DNA from: Rhodospirillum sp.
Lineage (GTDB): Bacteria > Pseudomonadota > Alphaproteobacteria > Rhodospirillales > Rhodospirillaceae
DNA length: 64,000 bases
Reading direction: 5' to 3'
Assembly (NCBI GenBank): GCA_021741145.1
Contig: JAIOYK010000006.1
Coordinates: 1-64,000 of the forward strand
In this document: piece after piece, positions 63,969 to 64,000 of the stretch
Layout of the letters: each line of letters starts with the position of its first letter
Position numbering within the stretch: the stretch's first letter is position 1
Notes under the pieces: generated by a model
Told to the model about the DNA's origin: nothing
The model's input: only the letters and a program-made list of their open reading frames with translations
The model's database searches: none
Position numbers and translations under genes: made by a program

Positions 63969-64000
63969 GTCCCCCATGGCCCCCGAAGCCACCTTGGGCT

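Noticed and set aside
63976-64000. Start of another gene after serC
   Set aside because: Only eight codons are visible before the edge and no clear ribosome site; not enough to call.

Overview
The window is GC-rich, with dense gene packing and many 1-14 nt gene overlaps. The gene content points to an alphaproteobacterium of the Rhodospirillales type. Supporting signs are a class A RNase P RNA placed just before mraZ, an alphaproteobacterial-style long FtsZ, an encapsulated-ferritin/encapsulin pair whose metal-site residues match the known Rhodospirillum rubrum protein in position, the alphaproteobacterial type of SerC, and a GAAC-N7-GAAC (LexA-type) site. The genus is inferred from family resemblance, not from a database search.

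Region 1 (1-3200): the end of a GNAT acetyltransferase, a membrane protein of uncertain function, and a minus-strand encapsulin nanocompartment operon (ferritin-like cargo then shell) with a perfect inverted repeat in its promoter region.

Region 2 (3201-13601): a minus-strand molybdenum hydroxylase cluster in the order coxS-coxL-coxM-coxD-coxE-xdhC(C-terminal part)-mocA-like. The CoxL active-site loop reads AYRGAGR and the structural genes run S-L-M. Both are form II marks, so CO may not be the substrate. Diverging from coxS is a plus-strand pair, an XdhC N-terminal-domain protein overlapping a NifU/SufU-like Fe-S scaffold, followed by a GFA-family protein. A dispersed palindromic repeat sits between coxM and coxD.

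Region 3 (13768-17362): a DjlA-like co-chaperone, an EamA transporter, an AmiD-like amidase, rnpB, then a non-coding spacer with palindromic tandem repeats and the LexA-type site.

Region 4 (17363-38389): a complete, tightly overlapping dcw cluster, mraZ-rsmH-ftsL-ftsI-murE-murF-mraY-murD-ftsW-murG-murC-murB-ddl-ftsQ-ftsA-ftsZ, then lpxC. Together these make lipid II, build and constrict the septum, and commit lipid A synthesis. Two of the proteins carry tails encoded by in-frame minisatellites.

Region 5 (38644-50269): bamD, recN, a YegD-like Hsp70, and two separate TetR-controlled efflux systems: an EmrAB-type MFS pump with two palindromic operators, and a YbhGFS-type HlyD/ABC exporter. The two systems converge on a double-hairpin bidirectional terminator.

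Region 6 (50560-54737): an orphan EpmC-like putative hydroxylase, a DUF2335-type membrane protein, a small ORF, a gene-poor stretch, tRNA-Glu(CTC), a JAMM-family metalloprotease, a small membrane protein and RluD.

Region 7 (55011-63968): rpoH, then thiD-phzF-alaX, three transporters (SLC13/RCK, LysE, AGCS) and serC, whose short leader carries an intrinsic-terminator-like hairpin.

No CRISPR array, intact insertion sequence, transposase, integrase or prophage gene was seen.
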